A stretch of DNA of 5,425 bases from Nitrososphaerota archaeon (lineage in GTDB: Archaea > Thermoproteota > Nitrososphaeria > Nitrososphaerales > UBA183). Shown one piece after another: positions 1 through 5,075 of the stretch; within the stretch, counting starts at the first letter, position 1, and every line of letters starts with the position of its first letter. A program made the position numbers and the translations under genes. The notes below the pieces were generated by a model. The model did no database searches, was not told the DNA's origin, and saw only the letters and a list, made by a program, of their open reading frames with translations. The stretch is taken from NCBI GenBank assembly GCA_029784795.1, contig JAFMAW010000065.1, positions 1 through 5,425 of the forward strand, in the 5' to 3' direction.

Positions 1-35
1 GAGCTCCCTCCGGTGACCAAGATCGATTTCGCCAT
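1..35 (-). CDS. N-terminal fragment of a Rossmann-fold NAD(P)-dependent epimerase/dehydrogenase (runs off left edge)
   Basis: Read on the minus strand, an ATG at 35 opens a frame giving MAKSILVTGGS before the window ends. A start codon followed by a short basic stretch, a hydrophobic beta strand and T-G-G-S is the classic first strand and glycine-rich turn of NAD(P)-binding Rossmann proteins, as in sugar-nucleotide epimerases (usually TGGxGFIG) and short-chain dehydrogenases. Only 11 residues are visible, so the subfamily and substrate cannot be named. A GGAGG lies only two bases before the ATG, closer than a normal Shine-Dalgarno spacing. An AT-rich patch (minus AAGATTGAAA, about 61-70) sits roughly 30 bases upstream and could be a TATA box. 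An in-frame TTG at 50 is an alternative start. The same ATGGCGAAA string recurs upstream at 91-99. Confidence 0.6.
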   Translation of the reverse strand, partial: MAKSILVTGGS

Positions 36-111
36 GACCTCCTTGGCCAAGGCAGCTGTCTTTCAATCTTGTGCGGTCATCCGCCGATTACTTTCGCCAT
101 TGCCTCTCGCT

Positions 112-396
112 GTGCGCAGGGGAAAACGCACCCGCCGCTTATACGTCCTACAGGCTTACACGCATCGCATGAAATCGAAGGTCACAGCGGCGGAGCTAGC
201 GAGGATTGCGGGAGTCACGGCAAGCCTGGTGCGGGAGTATGCGAAGGAGCTCCGAACACTCGTGCAGGATGACGAGGTACCTGGAATAGTGCTCGAACAT
301 CACATCATTCATAGCAGCCCTTGGGAGTCGCGCCACGCGATGCGCGAGAAGCCCTCCGGGGACCCAGGAGCTCAGCGCGACGACCATTCGGTCTGA
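112..396 (+). CDS. Small putative helix-turn-helix protein, possibly degenerate
   Basis: The frame is open from the window edge to a stop at 394-396. Its middle part reads like a winged-helix or helix-turn-helix DNA-binding domain: a helix with LYVLQAY, then VTAAELARIAGV, a turn, and the recognition-helix-like TASLVREYAKELRTL. The rest is less convincing: the last 30 or so residues (EHHIIHSS onwards) are His, Arg and Pro rich and look non-coding. Starts upstream of 36 would overlap the divergent dehydrogenase start. GTG 112 keeps the first helix and is the coordinate given. ATG 169 is the rival: it has TTATAC (139-144) centred about 27 bases upstream, fitting a leaderless archaeal promoter, but it loses the first helix. 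If real, this is a roughly 75-94 residue DNA-binding protein with unknown target. It may also be the remnant of a longer gene, or chance. Confidence 0.35.
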   Translation: MRRGKRTRRLYVLQAYTHRMKSKVTAAELARIAGVTASLVREYAKELRTLVQDDEVPGIVLEHHIIHSSPWESRHAMREKPSGDPGAQRDDHSV

Positions 397-559
397 AACG
401 CGCTATGTGTAGCCTTCCAGCCGATGCAGGCAGGCGCCGGCGACTTCCGGGAAGAGCCCAGCCCGGCCTCCCGATGACGCTCCTGGTTCCCCTGCCGAGG
501 GGTGGGGGGGGGGCGAATCAGGCAACGGTTACATAGCAAAACAGAATCCTTCTCAATGA
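397..559. other. Non-coding stretch before the Cas4-like gene
   Basis: I see no credible gene here; open frames on both strands are GC-rich shadows. It contains an 11-bp palindrome CTTCCGGGAAG (444-454), the ten-G run at 504-513, and a TATA-like TTACATAG (529-536) centred about 27 bases before TTG 560, which could be the core promoter of the nuclease gene. Confidence 0.4.
504..513 (+). repeat. Homopolymer of ten G
   Basis: Ten consecutive G residues follow GAGGGGT, about 46 bases upstream of the first possible start of the Cas4-like gene. Such a run is uncommon, prone to slippage in replication and to indel error in sequencing. It lies outside any gene I accept, so if its length varies it could only affect transcription or a leader. 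Confidence 0.85.
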
Positions 560-1336
560 TTGGAGCAGTTCTGGGCCGGGCTTTGGGAGCGGGAGGACGA
601 GTTCATGCACTCCATCAAGCCGGAGTTCCGCCACGGCACCGGCCTCGTTGGGGTCGCCACACTCTCAGGCCAGTTCTACTGCGAGTACAAGGTGGAGAAC
701 GAGTTCACTCTGGGGGAAGTCCCCACCGAGGCGAAGGAGGCAGGGACTGGGCTCCACAACGAGCTCATGCCCACGGAAGAAATCGCCCCCGAGGACTTCG
801 CAAGACTCGTGGGGGGAAAGGGGCCCAGCTATGCCGTCCTGGGTCTGTGGGGGGCAGTCGGGGGCCTGCGGCTGGTCGGGATGCCCGACCACATGATATG
901 GTCGGAGGGGAGGCCCCTCTGGCTGCTGGAACTCAAGACGACCAGGGGCGACCCCATCCCACTCTGGGAAGACCAGGAGAACCAGGCGAGGATCTACGGG
1001 CTCCTGCTCGACCGAATGGGGTTCGACTGCACGAACCTGCAGCTGGCGGTGGTGAGGCTGAGGTCCGGGGCCCTCGGCGTCGGAGAGAAGAGGGACTGGG
1101 CAACGAAGGTGTCAAATGCCCTGATGGAGGGAAGGGTCAGGGAGTTGGAGGAGAAGTACCGGGGTTCCATGAAGGTCCACCTCCTACGGCACGACAGAGA
1201 CCTCGCCGAAGCCGCGGTGGAGGCGAAGCGGGGATACTGGACAGGCGAGAGGGAACCGACGTCGAGCCAGAGTGTAGGGAAGTGCAGGGCCTGCGAATAC
1301 AACCAAGCCTGCGCGAAGTCACTGGCCAAGCACTAG
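560..1336 (+). CDS. Cas4-like PD-(D/E)XK nuclease with Fe-S cluster cysteines
   Basis: This 258-residue protein carries the Cas4/RecB-type nuclease signature in order. Cys41 lies in FYCEYK and His66 in GTGLHNEL. Asp110 lies in GMPDHM, and Glu124 and Lys126 in LLELKTT; these are the metal-binding and catalytic residues. Gln142 and Tyr146 form the QxxxY motif (QARIYG). A C-terminal C-x2-C-x5-C follows at 242, 245 and 251. Cys41 plus these three match the four ligands of the Cas4 iron-sulfur cluster. Known Cas4 proteins are DNA exonucleases; those in CRISPR loci trim prespacers with Cas1-Cas2. No CRISPR array or other cas gene is seen here, so a solitary DNA-processing role is more likely; this is inference. 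The length fits the family, perhaps slightly long. Start: TTG 560 follows directly after an in-frame TGA and adds a plausible helix. ATG 605 has GGAGG (592-596) eight bases upstream and is a strong rival giving 243 residues. Confidence 0.85.
   Translation: MEQFWAGLWEREDEFMHSIKPEFRHGTGLVGVATLSGQFYCEYKVENEFTLGEVPTEAKEAGTGLHNELMPTEEIAPEDFARLVGGKGPSYAVLGLWGAVGGLRLVGMPDHMIWSEGRPLWLLELKTTRGDPIPLWEDQENQARIYGLLLDRMGFDCTNLQLAVVRLRSGALGVGEKRDWATKVSNALMEGRVRELEEKYRGSMKVHLLRHDRDLAEAAVEAKRGYWTGEREPTSSQSVGKCRACEYNQACAKSLAKH
592..596 (+). promoter_or_regulatory. Candidate ribosome binding site for an internal start at 605
   Basis: GGAGG lies eight bases before the in-frame ATG 605 of the Cas4-like gene. 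It is the best-placed Shine-Dalgarno-like site in the window and argues for the shorter start. It also encodes in-frame residues (Arg-Glu-Asp region), so it may be chance. Confidence 0.4.
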
Positions 1337-1592
1337 AGGCTCGGGGAACCGGTCCGCCGAACCACGAGGACTGTCGAAACCAGAAATGAGATTCCAAGGT
1401 CTGCCAGCGTCCCGCCCCACCGGGAGTTACTGAATGCCCCAGCTCCTGCACCAAAGGACTTGAAAGAAGATCCCCTCTCCCGAGCTCCCTGAATTCGACT
1501 GAGTAATTCTCTCGGCTCATACCATCGGGTCCCTGGCCCTCCTTGCTGCATTCTACCGCGTGCGCAAGTCCAGATTGTGGCCTTCTGCCTTC
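1337..1592. other. Intergenic region between convergent genes
   Basis: This spacer separates the 3' end of the plus-strand nuclease gene from the 3' end of the minus-strand regulator. I see no credible ORF, RNA gene, strong hairpin or oligo-T terminator. The open frames crossing it (for example minus 1333-1551) show no family resemblance. Confidence 0.45.
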
Positions 1593-1850
1593 CTATCTGC
1601 CCTGCCTAAGGCTCGCATAGGCCAGGATGTACCCTTCTTGCGTTGGCCTATAGAACTTCTGCCTGCTCACAACTTCGGCGCACTCGACCAATCCCTGACG
1701 CCGAAGCCTGCTGAGTTCCCTGCTCACCGAGCTAAGGTGCTTGTGCTCCAGCGACGCAAGCTCCGTGGGCGTGAGGGGCCTGACGATGAGGTGATGTAAC
1801 AAACTCAGCCAGAACGGCCTGCCGACGGCTCCCCCATCTATTAGGGCCAT
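1593..1850 (-). CDS. Small winged-helix transcriptional regulator (archaeal ArsR/MarR-like)
   Basis: An 85-residue protein that is nearly all one DNA-binding domain. After a first helix (FWLSLLHHLIV, 13-23) comes LTPTELASLEHKHLSSVSRE (26-45), the two helices of a helix-turn-helix. The third helix continues as LSRLRRQGLVEC, and a wing follows (about 57-70, EVVSRQKFYRPTQEG). The TPTELA, HLSSVSR and GLVEC segments are typical of small archaeal winged-helix regulators that bind operator DNA as dimers. No effector domain or metal-binding cysteine pair is present; Cys57 is the only cysteine. ATG 1850 is chosen because the helix-1 region needs it and GGGGGAG lies just upstream, although very close. 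A weak TATA-like patch (minus AAAGGCTATA, 1881-1890) precedes it. The target is unknown; autoregulation or control of a neighbour is possible. The start of the neighbouring cas4-like gene is over 1 kb away, so regulation of it is not implied. Confidence 0.7.
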   Translation of the reverse strand: MALIDGGAVGRPFWLSLLHHLIVRPLTPTELASLEHKHLSSVSRELSRLRRQGLVECAEVVSRQKFYRPTQEGYILAYASLRQGR

Positions 1851-2071
1851 CTCTCCCCCACAGAAGCGCCGTAGACGCCCTATAGCCTTTACGCCGCCAT
1901 CTGACGGACGCTGCAGGGGTCATGGCCGCGCTCCCGGCCACGAACCCACCGGCACGGTCTTCCCAGGACCTGGTCACAATGCCGCCTTGGGGGTGAAGAC
2001 AGGCACGAGAAGATTGGTCAGCGCCAAGGACCCCCGGGGATCTACATCGAGCTTTTCGCGTAGGTCGCTGC
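1851..2071. other. Intergenic region with a small hairpin
   Basis: This spacer lies between the 3' end of the M29-like gene and the start of the winged-helix gene, both on minus. It contains an inverted repeat, TGGCCG (1923-1928) and CGGCCA (1935-1940), with a six-base loop. No T-run follows on either strand, so it is not a convincing terminator; it could be an operator half-site pair or chance. No gene is seen. Confidence 0.35.
1881..1890 (-). promoter_or_regulatory. Weak TATA-like element upstream of the winged-helix gene
   Basis: On the minus strand AAAGGCTATA is centred about 35 bases before ATG 1850. With the usual archaeal spacing of about 25 bases to the start site it would give a leader of roughly ten bases containing GGGGGAG. 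The match to an archaeal TATA box is weak. Confidence 0.25.
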
Positions 2072-3130
2072 CTATGCCTTCAGCCTGCCATCGGCCACTA
2101 TCCCCCTCCCCGACGCCTGGAGGGAACCGTTCTTCACCTGTCCTCTGAACCCGAATCCTCCCAGAGTGATCGACCCTTCGACGAACCGGTCCTGGCCCGC
2201 CCCATAGGGCATCTCCGGGTTGAGTCCGACGAGCATCAACTTCAACCGCCTCTGGTCCGGGGAGACCGATTCGAGCATGCGCTTGACCGCTGTCCGGGCG
2301 GGCGACTCCCAGGACACCACCTTTCCATCTCGGAACTCGAGCTTGATGCGCGGGACGACCCCATACTCGGTGAGAGTGTCGGTCAGGACGACGCTTCCGT
2401 TGGCGCTCCCGGGATCCACCTCCTTGCTCACGAAGCCTGGAGGCATGTAGGCCATGTTGTTCCCTGTCTTCCTGTCTTGCTCGCCGACGAGCCCGTCCTC
2501 GATCCCGAGCTCCCCTTTCAGAGAGAACGTCAGCGTGGACTTCGCGGTGTTCAATTCCGCGGCTACCCCATCGGCTAGGAGCGGAGAGATCTTTCCCGCG
2601 GACCTAGAGACTTCTCCAAGGTCGACCAGCGCCGCCTTGAGTTGAGCCCTGACAAGGTCTTGGACCTTCTTCCCAAGCAGCCTGGCCATGTCGTTGCCGA
2701 CGTAGCCGAAGGAGAGCCTAGCACCCCTCAGCCCGGCCTTCTCTGCCGCTTCATACCACGACGAGTTGTAGCGGGTCGACTGCGCCCTCTCCCCAGGCTT
2801 CAGCGTCTTGGAGTAAGGTCCGATGGCCTGGCCGGGGATGAAGATGTACGCGTCCGTCCCTGAGAGGAGGCCGTACTCGTTCCGGCCCATGGCTCCTACC
2901 ACATCCGAAGGGGCTCGCCTGACCCCCTCCACGTACGCCGCTTCGTCTTCATATATCGTCACGGCAGAGCAGCCAATGGCCCTGGCTTCGGCTATGGCTC
3001 GCCTGGCGAACGGGATTCCGTTGTCCCAAGCTTCCACGGTGACCGACTCCCCTTTCTTCACCTGGAGGGTCTCCACAAGTACCTTCTTCGCGACCTTGGT
3101 GTATAGCGCATCCAGACTGTCTGTTGGCAT
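2072..3130 (-). CDS. M29 aminopeptidase-like protein lacking the metal-binding residues
   Basis: The 352-residue protein resembles the M29 (AmpS / aminopeptidase T) family in length and layout. It has an N-terminal alpha/beta half (VKKGESVTVEAWDNGIPFAR, 24-43; a Rossmann-like SAVTIYEDE; the GTDAYIFIPG strand at 91-100). A C-terminal half follows with NNMAYMPPGFV (224-234), LMLVGLNPEM (298-307), EGSITLGGFG (318-327) and a closing ASGRGIVADGRL. In M29 enzymes these blocks read roughly NxPxGEV, ELGIGxN, GxxHxAxG and HxD, and they supply two Glu, the His residues and an Asp that bind two metals. Here the Glu positions are Phe and Leu and the whole protein contains no histidine. A normal metallopeptidase activity is therefore doubtful. 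It probably keeps the fold with another role, possibly peptide or ligand binding. ATG 3130 lies 24 bases after the oxidoreductase stop, with TAAATA about 25 bases upstream. Confidence 0.75.
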   Translation of the reverse strand: MPTDSLDALYTKVAKKVLVETLQVKKGESVTVEAWDNGIPFARRAIAEARAIGCSAVTIYEDEAAYVEGVRRAPSDVVGAMGRNEYGLLSGTDAYIFIPGQAIGPYSKTLKPGERAQSTRYNSSWYEAAEKAGLRGARLSFGYVGNDMARLLGKKVQDLVRAQLKAALVDLGEVSRSAGKISPLLADGVAAELNTAKSTLTFSLKGELGIEDGLVGEQDRKTGNNMAYMPPGFVSKEVDPGSANGSVVLTDTLTEYGVVPRIKLEFRDGKVVSWESPARTAVKRMLESVSPDQRRLKLMLVGLNPEMPYGAGQDRFVEGSITLGGFGFRGQVKNGSLQASGRGIVADGRLKA

Positions 3131-3149
3131 GGCGGTCTGCCTGCGCGCC

Positions 3150-3160
3150 CCTATTTAGGC
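3150..3160 (-). promoter_or_regulatory. TATA-like element before the M29-like gene
   Basis: The minus strand reads CCTAAATAGG, with TAAATA at 3157-3152 centred about 25 bases before ATG 3130. The TAA is also the stop codon of the upstream oxidoreductase gene. The spacing suits a leaderless internal promoter in archaea; alternatively the two genes are simply co-transcribed. Confidence 0.35.
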
Positions 3161-3508
3161 GCGGCTCTTCGCCAGGGGACCGTTTGTCAGGAGTTCCTCG
3201 ACCGAGCTCCTGGTCAGCGCTACCCCGCCGGGGTTGCCCGTCAGGACGAGCTCGATCCTGCCATCTCCATGCTCAAGAAAGACCTGGGGTATCACATAGT
3301 CTGGAGTCCAGTTCCCATGTTTCTCGACAAGCTCGTCGGCCACCTTCACTTCGTCTGTGTCGATATCATGGAGGAAGCACGGAACCCCTAGCTCGTCCGC
3401 CCTCTTCTTCAGAGGCTCGACCGTCGTAGGGACGCAGTGGGGGCACCATTTCGCATAGACCACGTGTATGGCCTTCGGTTTCTCCATGGACCTGAGGTCG
3501 ACCGCCAT
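3155..3508 (-). CDS. Thioredoxin-fold protein with CPHC active site
   Basis: This 117-residue protein has a thioredoxin or glutaredoxin layout: a first strand (AIHVVYAKW), the redox motif CPHC at 22-25 at the start of a long helix, a second strand (CFLHDIDTDE), and VIPQVFLE (72-79) with the expected cis-proline at 74 followed by a strand. These are the features of a dithiol/disulfide oxidoreductase. CPHC is the DsbA dipeptide, which in DsbA makes the disulfide strongly oxidising. There is no signal peptide or membrane segment, so it should act in the cytoplasm. Cys44 is an extra cysteine. Start: the longest ATG frame is given. ATG 3487 (residue 8, MEKPKAIHVV) is a serious rival because TTAATAT lies about 26 bases upstream of it and it begins right before the first strand. 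It sits between the 98-aa gene (30-base gap) and the M29-like gene (24-base gap), suggesting co-expression. Its substrate is unknown. Confidence 0.8.
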   Translation of the reverse strand: MAVDLRSMEKPKAIHVVYAKWCPHCVPTTVEPLKKRADELGVPCFLHDIDTDEVKVADELVEKHGNWTPDYVIPQVFLEHGDGRIELVLTGNPGGVALTRSSVEELLTNGPLAKSRA

Positions 3509-3517
3509 GATATTAAC
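3509..3517 (-). promoter_or_regulatory. TATA-like element before the thioredoxin-fold gene
   Basis: The minus strand reads GTTAATATC directly before ATG 3508. TTAATAT (3516-3510) is centred about 26 bases from the second ATG at 3487, the canonical archaeal TATA-to-start distance for a leaderless message. It stands out in GC-rich surroundings and favours 3487 as the start, unless the gene is read only from the upstream promoter. Confidence 0.45.
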
Positions 3518-3538
3518 CGCTCGCTCGCAGACGGGCTC

Positions 3539-3835
3539 TCAGTATATCCAAGCTCGGAGGCGGCCCTTCGCGAGCATCTTCAGGGTCTCTTCGATCTCTC
3601 TGAGACCCTCGAATTCAAGCGTCTGGATCCTCCTTCCTGGTGCCCCTCCCTTTCCTAGGGTGTAGGTCATCAGCGTGTACTTCGGGCCGAACCGCGTGAC
3701 GAAGGCGTAGATCTTCTTCCCTCCCGACTCTCCTATCAGCCTGACCCCCGAGTCCTGGTCAAGGACGCCCAGCCTCTTCACCAGGGCCGGGAACGAAGCG
3801 ATCGTATCCTCGTAGAGCATCCCTGGGGTGCCCAC
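3539..3835 (-). CDS. Conserved-looking small protein of unknown function
   Basis: I do not recognise the family. The 98-residue frame begins with a helix-like DTIASFPALVKRLGVL. It continues with alternating strands (GVRLIGE, KKIYAFVTRFG, KYTLMTYTLG), a glycine-rich basic loop (GKGGAPGRR), a strand QTLEFEG and a long charged helix LREIEETLKMLAKGRLR ending in AWIY. This suggests a small alpha+beta domain. There are no cysteines, histidines, signal peptide or membrane segment. GTG 3835 is the longest start. ATG 3820 gives 93 residues, avoids overlap with the divergent gene and places the AT-rich island (3844-3857) about 30 bases upstream, so it is at least as likely. Being first of three close minus-strand genes, it may be co-transcribed with the CPHC oxidoreductase and the M29-like protein. 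Sensible codon use and tight packing support it as real. Confidence 0.65.
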   Translation of the reverse strand: MGTPGMLYEDTIASFPALVKRLGVLDQDSGVRLIGESGGKKIYAFVTRFGPKYTLMTYTLGKGGAPGRRIQTLEFEGLREIEETLKMLAKGRLRAWIY

Positions 3836-3843
3836 CGCTCCCG

Positions 3844-3857
3844 TTCAAAAACTAATA
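3844..3857. promoter_or_regulatory. Shared AT-rich island, probable divergent promoter
   Basis: TTCAAAAACTAATA is the most AT-rich stretch of this area and lies between the divergent 98-aa gene and cysS. On minus it reads TATTAGTTTTTGAA, about 30 bases before ATG 3820. On plus it is about 37 bases before TTG 3888. It could provide TATA-box function in both directions. This is inferred from composition and position only. Confidence 0.4.
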
Positions 3858-3887
3858 CCGGGGCATTCTCAGACGCCTAGACGCGCT

Positions 3888-5075
3888 TTGAAGGAAGGGC
3901 TTACCCTGTATGACACCATGAGCGGGAGGAAGGAGGCTTTCCGCCCTCGCCATCCTCCGAAAGTCTCCATGTTCGTCTGCGGCCCCACCGTCCAGTCAGG
4001 GCTACACATGGGACACGCCCGTACCCTCATCTTCTTCGACGCCCTGGCAAGATACCTCCGCTACCTTGGGTACGACGTCTTCTACCTGATGAACATAACA
4101 GACGTCGATGAGAGGATCAGCCAGGCCGCAGCCAGGGCAGGGGAAGATCCACTCGAGTACTCGCGACGCATGGCATCCTCGATGATGGAAGACCTCGGGA
4201 GCCTGAACATCGACACAGTCTCCCGCTACGAGCCTGTGTCCAGCCATGTCGACGAAGCGATAAGACAGATCGAGGTCCTCTTGGAGAAAGGGTTCGCCTA
4301 CAGGGCCGACGGTTGGGTCTATTTCGACACCACGAGGTTCAGCCGCTGGGGGCGTCTCTCCCACCAGTCGAAGAAGGACCTGTCGCTCAGGCCCCTCGAG
4401 CTCTCGCCCAGAAAGAGGAACCTAAACGACTTCGCCCTCTGGCGCCCCGAGGTACTCATCGATGGCCTCTGGCATAGTCCCTGGGGGGTGGGGTCCCCGG
4501 GTTGGCACATACAGGACACGGCAGTCACCATACCGATCCTGGGGCCGCAGTATGACATACACGGCGGGGCCTACGAGCTTGTCTACCCACACCACGAAGC
4601 AGAAATCGCCGAGGCAGAGTCGGTCACTGGGGCCCGCCCCTTTGTGAGGCACTGGGTTCACACTAATCTCGTGAAGTCTGAAGGGCTGAAGATGTCAAAG
4701 TCTCTGGGGAACGTGGTCACAGTGAGGGAGGCGCTCAAGACCTTCAGCGCCGACGAGATCAGGTTCGCGTCCCTTTCCATCCACTACCGAAAAGACTCAG
4801 ACCTCTCAGGGCTGGCCTCGGCTAGACGCAGGCTCCACGCCATGAAGAAGTTGGCGAAGCAGCTCGCAACGAAGTCGGCCTCGGGAGGGGCGCCTTCGGC
4901 CCAGTTTGAGCGAGCTCTGAACGACGACTTCGACACTCCGCGGGTGCTCGCATGGGCGGAGCGGATCCTGAGGTCTGCTTCGAAGGAGACAGACCGAGAT
5001 AGGGCTGCGGCAGCCGCCGCGCCCGCCCTGGCAGGAATGAAGGTGCTTGGGGTGGACTTACTTGAGGGAGCCTGA
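3888..5075 (+). CDS. cysS: Cysteinyl-tRNA synthetase
   Basis: This class I enzyme joins cysteine to tRNA-Cys. Numbering from TTG 3888, the LTLYDT strand opens the catalytic domain, followed by CGPTV with Cys31, the HIGH motif as HMGH (40-43), NITDVDERI, GWHIQD (205-210), PHHEAE (234-239) and the KMSKS loop (268-272). In E. coli CysRS the zinc that recognises cysteine is held by Cys28, Cys209, His234 and Glu238. Cys31, His235 and Glu239 match, but Cys209 is Asp210 here, with spacing to the His unchanged. After KMSKS only 123 residues remain, against about 190 in E. coli, so the anticodon-binding end appears shortened; it finishes in an alanine-rich helix. Start: the frame is open from GTG 3828, but that overlaps the divergent gene. 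ATG 3918 would cut the conserved first strand, so TTG 3888 (MKEGLTLYDT) fits best. It overlaps the next gene by 14 bases. Confidence 0.93.
   Translation: MKEGLTLYDTMSGRKEAFRPRHPPKVSMFVCGPTVQSGLHMGHARTLIFFDALARYLRYLGYDVFYLMNITDVDERISQAAARAGEDPLEYSRRMASSMMEDLGSLNIDTVSRYEPVSSHVDEAIRQIEVLLEKGFAYRADGWVYFDTTRFSRWGRLSHQSKKDLSLRPLELSPRKRNLNDFALWRPEVLIDGLWHSPWGVGSPGWHIQDTAVTIPILGPQYDIHGGAYELVYPHHEAEIAEAESVTGARPFVRHWVHTNLVKSEGLKMSKSLGNVVTVREALKTFSADEIRFASLSIHYRKDSDLSGLASARRRLHAMKKLAKQLATKSASGGAPSAQFERALNDDFDTPRVLAWAERILRSASKETDRDRAAAAAAPALAGMKVLGVDLLEGA

Noticed and set aside
905..919. Hairpin GAGGGG-agg-CCCCTC
   Set aside because: It lies within the Cas4-like coding region just before the catalytic ELK segment and is likely a by-product of GC-rich codons.
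502..1389. A 295-codon plus-strand open frame overlapping the Cas4-like gene
   Set aside because: It is Gly/Arg/Pro rich with no family resemblance and is explained as an out-of-frame shadow of a GC-rich gene; the other frame has clear nuclease motifs.
1333..1551. 72-codon minus-strand frame with a hydrophobic stretch (GISFLVSTVLVV)
   Set aside because: The hydrophobic run is short, the rest is low-quality composition, and there is no promoter-like element or ribosome site; not enough to call a membrane peptide.
1617..1651. Eight-base inverted repeat ATAGGCCA / TGGCCTAT with a 19-base loop
   Set aside because: It lies inside the winged-helix coding sequence near its end, is not followed by a T-run and is short enough to occur by chance.
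1783..1815. Possible C/D box sRNA, from a GTGATGT box resembling box C
   Set aside because: The box differs from consensus at the last base, no paired D/C' boxes were found, and the position is inside the winged-helix gene.
2220..3158. Plus-strand open frames across the M29-like gene
   Set aside because: They are antisense shadows: several short frames with Ser/Pro/Arg-rich translations and no recognisable domain.
4002..4661. Minus-strand open frames inside cysS
   Set aside because: They are antisense to well-conserved synthetase motifs and have no domain-like sequence.
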